A stretch of DNA of 10,106 nt, taken from the NCBI GenBank assembly GCA_022573485.1, contig JACZTW010000127.1, positions 1 to 10,106 of the forward strand, read 5' to 3'. Positions 6,153-10,106 of this stretch are shown here, one piece after another (position 1 is the first letter of the stretch; every line of letters starts with the position of its first letter). Source of the stretch: Planctomycetota bacterium (GTDB lineage Bacteria > Planctomycetota > Phycisphaerae > UBA1845 > CAIVHJ01). The notes under the pieces are model-generated. The model did not search any database, was not told the DNA's origin, and saw only the letters and a list, made by a program, of their open reading frames with translations. A program made the translations under genes and the position numbers.

Positions 6153-7301
6153 ATGGTGAATTTTTATCGCAATTCAGCACGTCGTCGGGGTACCGTTGTT
6201 GTCTTTACGGCCGTTTCGTTCACGGTACTGATCGGATTCGCAGCGCTGGCGATCGATGTCGGCTACGCTTACGCCGTACAAGCCCAGTTGCAGAGAAATG
6301 CCGACGCGGCGGCACTCGCTGGGGCCATCGTTCTGACCTCGGACAAAATGCTCACGCCCTCGTATGACCCGACTTCAGATGTGATCAGCGAGGTGGATTC
6401 TTACGCCGCACTGAACATCTCCGGCGGTGTCGCCCCGGTGATCGCAGGCAGCGACATCATTGTCGGATTCATCAACGATCTGCGCGATCCAACGGACAGG
6501 ATTGTCCCGGGCGCCACGCCATTCAATGCGGTGCAAGTGATGGTCCGTCGCGAGGACAACAACAATGGCGAGTTGCCCCTGTTCTTAGCGTCGATCTTCG
6601 GCGTGAGTAGCGTGCCCCTCCGGGCCGTCGCCATCGCCGGTGTGGAGGATGGCTTCTCTGCCTATCGCCCCCCGAGTTCGGGCACGACTCCGCTGCTGCC
6701 GTTCTCGATCAGCCTCGACAAATTCAACGACCAAATCACCGACGGCAACGGCCCGGATCAATGGACCTGGAACGAGACCACGCGCGTGCCCGACCAAGTG
6801 CCGGACGGCGAAAACGAAATCTGGATCTTCCCGACCGGAATCGATGCGGCCGGCAACTTCGGAACCCTGAACATCGGCCTCGGCAATCAGGGGACCGCTC
6901 AGTTGGGTAGCCAGATCCAGAACGGCATTACCGATCAAGAATTGATCAGTGAGATCGGAACGGGCAACCTGTTGTTCGTCGATTCCAACGGCAATTCCGT
7001 GAGTTACACGATGACCGGCAACCCAGGAATCTCAGGGGGCATGTCGTCTTACGTGCAAGCCCGGGTCGGGGATGTGGTCGCGTATTTCGTGCATGACGCG
7101 GTCACGATGCAGGGCTCCAACGCCACGTACAACATCATCGATCTTCGCTTCGCCCGGCTCTTCGAAGTGGACCTGACGGGCAATCCGGCGGACAAGCGGA
7201 TCGTGCTGCAACCCGAAGCTTACAGCGGTCCGGGGATTCAGACCGATCCCACATCGACGCGAACGGGACGCGGCAACTTCACGCTTCGACTGACACACTA
7301 G
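6153..7301 (+). CDS. TadG-like Flp pilus accessory protein, no vWA domain
   Basis: A 382-residue protein. Residues 10-60 form the TadG-type N-terminal domain: RRRG13 followed by a hydrophobic helix and AIDVGYAYAVQAQLQRNADAAALAGA. At +5 after the glycine stands Phe rather than Glu, so peptidase cleavage is doubtful and it may stay anchored in the inner membrane. The exported part (about 170-382) has no DxSxS metal site of the vWA domain found in classic TadG. Instead it has a beta-rich region: PFSISLDKF, GENEIWIFPTG, GNFGTLNIGLGNQGTAQLGSQI, a GNPGISGG turn, and RIVLQPEAYSG near the end. I recall this style from planctomycete TadG-like proteins. Its job in pilus assembly or as a surface component is unknown. 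It sits between the secretin and a second TadG-like gene. Confidence 0.82.
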   Translation: MVNFYRNSARRRGTVVVFTAVSFTVLIGFAALAIDVGYAYAVQAQLQRNADAAALAGAIVLTSDKMLTPSYDPTSDVISEVDSYAALNISGGVAPVIAGSDIIVGFINDLRDPTDRIVPGATPFNAVQVMVRREDNNNGELPLFLASIFGVSSVPLRAVAIAGVEDGFSAYRPPSSGTTPLLPFSISLDKFNDQITDGNGPDQWTWNETTRVPDQVPDGENEIWIFPTGIDAAGNFGTLNIGLGNQGTAQLGSQIQNGITDQELISEIGTGNLLFVDSNGNSVSYTMTGNPGISGGMSSYVQARVGDVVAYFVHDAVTMQGSNATYNIIDLRFARLFEVDLTGNPADKRIVLQPEAYSGPGIQTDPTSTRTGRGNFTLRLTH

Positions 7302-7347
7302 GCGAAGTCGGGCGAGGCCGCATCGATTGTGGTGGCGGCGGTGCATC

Positions 7348-7380
7348 TCGCCTCGAGGCGAATCACTTCGCCATCGCGAT
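7348..7380 (+). promoter_or_regulatory. Cluster of palindromes before the second TadG-like gene
   Basis: TCGCCTCGAGGCGA (7348-7361) is a perfect 14-bp palindrome. It overlaps GGCGAA/TTCGCC (7357-7362 with 7367-7372, loop TCAC) and is followed by ATCGCGAT (7373-7380). The stems share bases, so only one can form at a time in RNA. No T-tract follows. It may be an operator for a dimeric protein or an RNA processing element. Confidence 0.4.
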
Positions 7381-7394
7381 CTTGGACACGTGAT

Positions 7395-7400
7395 GGAGGG
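7395..7400 (+). promoter_or_regulatory. Shine-Dalgarno site that sets the start at 7408
   Basis: GGAGGG is 7 bases before ATG 7408. The upstream in-frame candidates (GTG 7327 and ATG 7393) lack such a site, and ATG 7393 overlaps it, so the 409-residue form is preferred over longer ones. Confidence 0.75.
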
Positions 7401-7407
7401 TCCGGAA

Positions 7408-8637
7408 ATGCAAAATTCAATTCCGAAATCGACTGCGCGGCGCGGCGTCGCAGTGGTGTTTACGGCGGTGACGGTCACCCTGCTCATCGGTTTTGCCGCA
7501 TTGGCCATCGATGTCGGCCACATGTACTCCGTACAAGCAGAACTGCAGAAAACGGCTGACGCTTCCGTTCTGGCCGGCGCCACTCAACTTCATGACTACG
7601 CCGAAATCATAGACATCGCTCAAGCCTACGCCAAGCAGAACTACCCGAACAGCGGAACGATTCTGGCCGCGTCCGACATCGAAGTTGGAAATTGGAGTCA
7701 GAGTTCTTCGACCTTTGCTGCCGGAGCGATCCCCAGCAACGCAGTCCGCGTGCTGGCCCGTCGGGCTGAAGTGAACAGCAATCCCGTCCAGATGTTCTTC
7801 GCAAGTATTCTTGGAATCTCCCAGGCAAATCTGGGCGCCCGTGCCGTGGCGCTCGTGGGTGGGGCACGCTGTGCCGGCATCTGGGGGCTCGAGGGCATCA
7901 CCGGCAGCGGGGACATCAGCACCGACAGCTACCGTTCCGACGACGGATCCTACGGGGGCGGCAACGTCTACGCAAATGGCGACCTGTGCAGCAATCAAGA
8001 CATTGCACTCGAAGGCGACGTGAGTATTTGGGGGGATGTGATGCACGGTCCCGGCTACGGACTCAGCGTCTCCGGTAAGTCCTACTACATCTCAGGCGAT
8101 CGGCGCGAACTCTGTTGCCAGGTCCAGGCTCCCAAGTTCGACATCGACGAAATCATGGCCAACAACGACAACGATTCGATCGGACTGACCGACCGCAACC
8201 GGGATCCATTCGAGGGCAACCCGTGGAATCTGGTCGTGACCGGAAACGACAATCTGACGCTGGCGCCAGGAACCTACTACTTCAATTCAGTCCTCATCGA
8301 CGGCATCTCAACACTGACGACCACTGGGCTAACCAAGATCTACATTACGGGTATTGCAGCGTTTACGGGCAACGGCGTCGCAAATTTGACCCAAGTGCCG
8401 GAGAATCTACAGATCTTCTCGACGGGCCCAACGCTCTCGCTGGATGGAACGGCGGGTTTCTACGGCGCGGTGGTCGCCCCAACCACGGACATCATTCTGG
8501 CGGGAACGGGCGAATACTACGGTACGATTCTGGGCAGGACGGTGGACGCTGACGGCACTTCTACCATCCACGTCGATGAGTCGTTGATCGCCGATCTCTT
8601 CGACATCGACAGCGTGACCCCGATCATGGTGCAATAG
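7408..8637 (+). CDS. TadG-like protein with C-terminal beta-helix-like domain
   Basis: A 409-residue protein. The N-terminal anchor (residues 11-61, RRGVAVVFTAVTVTLLIGFAALAIDVG onward) matches the upstream TadG-like protein at 36 of 51 positions. From about 155 it diverges completely into a region rich in Gly, Asn, Asp and Thr: SGSGDISTDSY, GGNVYANGDLCSNQDIALEGDVSIWGDV, LAPGTYYFNSVLIDG and FYGAVVAPTTDIILAGTGEYYGTILGR, closing IHVDESL. Short repeats of the form GD-I/V-polar suggest a beta-helix or bactofilin-like fold. They resemble the DUF7305-type region of other TadG/PilX-like exported proteins, a family I name from memory. Four cysteines (155, 194, 236, 237) could form disulfides after export. 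No vWA motif is seen. A surface or adhesive role is inferred only. The start is decided by GGAGGG at 7395. Confidence 0.82.
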   Translation: MQNSIPKSTARRGVAVVFTAVTVTLLIGFAALAIDVGHMYSVQAELQKTADASVLAGATQLHDYAEIIDIAQAYAKQNYPNSGTILAASDIEVGNWSQSSSTFAAGAIPSNAVRVLARRAEVNSNPVQMFFASILGISQANLGARAVALVGGARCAGIWGLEGITGSGDISTDSYRSDDGSYGGGNVYANGDLCSNQDIALEGDVSIWGDVMHGPGYGLSVSGKSYYISGDRRELCCQVQAPKFDIDEIMANNDNDSIGLTDRNRDPFEGNPWNLVVTGNDNLTLAPGTYYFNSVLIDGISTLTTTGLTKIYITGIAAFTGNGVANLTQVPENLQIFSTGPTLSLDGTAGFYGAVVAPTTDIILAGTGEYYGTILGRTVDADGTSTIHVDESLIADLFDIDSVTPIMVQ

Positions 8638-9070
8638 GACGCCACGACGCAACCAGCCGTCGGCGCTCCACCACGGGTTGTCGGCGGCGCGTGCAGGAAT
8701 GCCCGCGATGAGAGTTGGCAGGTCCGGGTGAACAGTTGTTCCTTGATCGGATTGGCATCAGGGTCCGCGAATGCACGGTCAATTGGGTCCGGTGACGACC
8801 GCCTCGTACCGGCGATGATGGACGATCCTCCCCCGGAATCGTCAGCCAAGGTCAGACCTGTCAGCGTCGCGATTATCGGTGCTGTGGCCGCAGCCAAGAG
8901 CGGCACGCTCTCATCTCTTGGGTTGCGAAGGGCGCATCGGGAGCGAACCCGGGGCAATAGACGCCGACCCAGCGGGCTATTCTCGGTCGTCACAAAACCC
9001 TAAGTAGAATGTCGCGACTAACTTTCGTCGATCGGGGATTGTGACGATCAGTAATCCGTGGAGCCATAGT
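8638..9070 (+). other. 433-bp gap before cpaE with no convincing gene
   Basis: A 91-codon frame with a GTG start (8728-9003) is open here but has no family resemblance, no good ribosome site and an Arg/Gly/Ser-rich composition typical of chance frames. A frame on the minus strand covers much of the same stretch and runs into the upstream gene. A 6-bp stem AGAGCG/CGCTCT with loop GCA lies at 8897-8911. The last 90 bases carry the inverted repeat listed separately. The size and content suggest that cpaE starts a new transcription unit. Confidence 0.6.
8987..9047 (+). promoter_or_regulatory. 9-bp inverted repeat upstream of cpaE
   Basis: TCGTCACAA (8987-8995) and TTGTGACGA (9039-9047) are exact inverted copies with centres 52 bp apart, close to five helical turns. 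Past a 2x2 mismatch, CCC (8998-9000) can also pair with GGG (9034-9036). An 8-bp palindrome GTCGCGAC (9011-9018) lies between. It could be a paired operator (TGTGA is also half of a CRP-type site) or an RNA stem in the cpaE leader. Confidence 0.35.
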
Positions 9071-10106
9071 ATGTCTGCCGCAGTGCGCGTCATAATCTAT
9101 ACGTCTCAGGAAGACTACGCAGTCAGCCTGCGCCGAGCGGTCCTCGGCATTCAAGGGGTCAGGATTGCCGCCGAAGTCGACGATATCGTCATGCTGGCCC
9201 AGGCCACTGAGCGGTTCAACGCCGATATCGTGCTCGTCGATCTCGATCCCAGGCCGGACGAATCATTGCCGGTCGCCGGAGCCCTGGCCATGGAGCGGCC
9301 CGACCTCAACGTCTTCGCCATTTCAGAATCGGCGGACGGGCAGCTGATTTTGTCGGCCATGCGCACCGGGATCAGCGAGTTTCTCACCAAGCCCATCGAC
9401 ATTGAACTGCTCAGCCTCGCCATTGAGAAAGTTGCGTCCCGCAAGGATGCCACGCATGTCGATGGCACATTGCTCACTGTCATTGGCAGCGCCGGCGGCG
9501 TCGGCTCGACGACGCTGTCCTGCAACCTGGCTGTGGAACTGGCGGATATGGTCGGCGCGGACAAAGTCGCGCTGGTCGATCTGGATTATCGTTTTGGCCA
9601 CGTGGCCACGCTCCTCGATGTGCAACCGAGCTACACGATCGCCGATCTGACCGAAACGTCCGAGCAGATTGAGGCCTCGCTTATCCAGAGCGCCATGGTC
9701 CACCATGAGAGCGGCGTGCACGTCCTGGCACGACCGAACCAATTCGCCGAGGCCGATATGATCACGGCCGCGCACTGCGCCGGAGTGCTCGCCAAGTTAC
9801 AGGAAATGTACGAATACGTGATCGTCGACGGGCCGACTCGATTCGACATGGGCACCAAAGCCGTGCTCGAAATCGCCGATCTGAATCTGCTCCTGATCCA
9901 ATTGCTGGTCACCAGTGTGCGGAACGTGCATCGCATCGTGGACGAGATGCGTACATTCGGCTTTAACATGGACCGCGTCAAGATCATCGCCAATCGGGTC
10001 GGCAAGGATTCCGGCATTATCAGCCCGGAATATGTGAAGGAAACCCTGAACCACGAAATCTATTTCTCGCTGCCCGACGACTGGGCCAGCGCCAGCGGTT
10101 CGATCA
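9071..10106 (+). CDS. cpaE: CpaE/TadZ-like pilus localisation ATPase, 3' partial
   Basis: 345 residues are visible and the frame runs off the right edge. Residues 5-122 form a receiver-like domain: Asp57/Asp59 in ADIVLVDLD and the conserved TKP at 106-108. The acidic pair normally near the N-terminus is missing (VIIYTSQEDY), so it is probably a pseudo-receiver. Residues 133-345 form a MinD/ParA-like domain: P-loop GSAGGVGSTT (139-148), VALVDLDYRFG (167-176) and YVIVDGPTRFD (249-259). Both signature lysines of the deviant Walker A motif are replaced (Ala141 and Ser146). CpaE/TadZ places the Tad machine at its site in the cell. The start is ATG 9071 with GTGGAG 7 bases upstream. Next in such loci come cpaF/tadA, tadB and tadC, beyond this window. 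Confidence 0.92.
   Translation, partial: MSAAVRVIIYTSQEDYAVSLRRAVLGIQGVRIAAEVDDIVMLAQATERFNADIVLVDLDPRPDESLPVAGALAMERPDLNVFAISESADGQLILSAMRTGISEFLTKPIDIELLSLAIEKVASRKDATHVDGTLLTVIGSAGGVGSTTLSCNLAVELADMVGADKVALVDLDYRFGHVATLLDVQPSYTIADLTETSEQIEASLIQSAMVHHESGVHVLARPNQFAEADMITAAHCAGVLAKLQEMYEYVIVDGPTRFDMGTKAVLEIADLNLLLIQLLVTSVRNVHRIVDEMRTFGFNMDRVKIIANRVGKDSGIISPEYVKETLNHEIYFSLPDDWASASGSI

Noticed and set aside
8517..8993. 158-codon minus-strand frame overlapping the end of the second TadG-like gene
   Set aside because: It overlaps clear coding sequence on the + strand and its product matches nothing I recognise.
8728..9003. 91-codon GTG frame in the gap before cpaE
   Set aside because: It has no good Shine-Dalgarno and no family resemblance, and its basic, low-complexity C-terminal half looks like chance. 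A search in relatives would settle it.
1..10106. CRISPR array, insertion sequence, tRNA or rRNA gene, or phage defence genes
   Set aside because: No regularly spaced repeats, transposase motifs, terminal inverted repeats, tRNA-like folds or nuclease/toxin domains were seen; the window is a continuous Tad pilus locus.

Overview
The window carries most of a Tad/Flp (type IVb) pilus locus, all on the + strand, on moderately GC-rich DNA with strong Shine-Dalgarno sequences. Planctomycetota is my best guess for the host. The reasons are the gene order (two Flp pilins, A24 peptidase, TadE, CpaB, secretin, two TadG-like proteins, CpaE), the style of the TadG-like C-terminal domain and the flanking GT87-type membrane protein. 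The host call is an inference from remembered family patterns, not from a marker gene.

Layout. 2-1168: 3' part of a polytopic membrane protein of the GT87/DUF2029 glycosyltransferase type, running in from the left edge. 1169-1395: gap with an AT-rich patch where a pilin promoter would be expected. 1396-1575 and 1737-1931: two tandem Flp prepilins, the first a 59-residue gene with a GTG start that is easily missed. 1963-2010: strong intrinsic terminator. 2208-2762: prepilin peptidase. 2764-3240: TadE-like pseudopilin, one base downstream. 3394-4335: CpaB/RcpC. 4454-6031: secretin CpaC/RcpA. 6153-7301 and 7408-8637: two TadG-like proteins that share the N-terminal anchor but have unrelated exported domains. 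8638-9070: 433-bp gap without a convincing gene. 9071 to the right edge: CpaE/TadZ (pseudo-receiver plus MinD-like ATPase), cut by the window end. The ATPase and platform genes (cpaF/tadA, tadB, tadC) are expected beyond the right edge but are not visible.

How the genes fit together. The A24 peptidase would process the two Flp prepilins and TadE at their G/xxxxE sites. The mature pilins polymerise into the fibre. CpaB and the secretin form the periplasmic and outer-membrane conduit. The TadG-like proteins are exported, membrane-anchored accessory or surface components. CpaE is the cytoplasmic localisation factor. The terminator after the second pilin gene would give abundant pilin mRNA and less machinery mRNA.

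I found no evidence for a wholly new system. The points most worth a second look are the GTG-start pilin, the hairpin that buries the secretin's ribosome-binding site, the structured leaders before cpaB and the second TadG-like gene, the split TadG pair, the Walker A site of CpaE without lysines, and a 9-bp inverted repeat upstream of cpaE.
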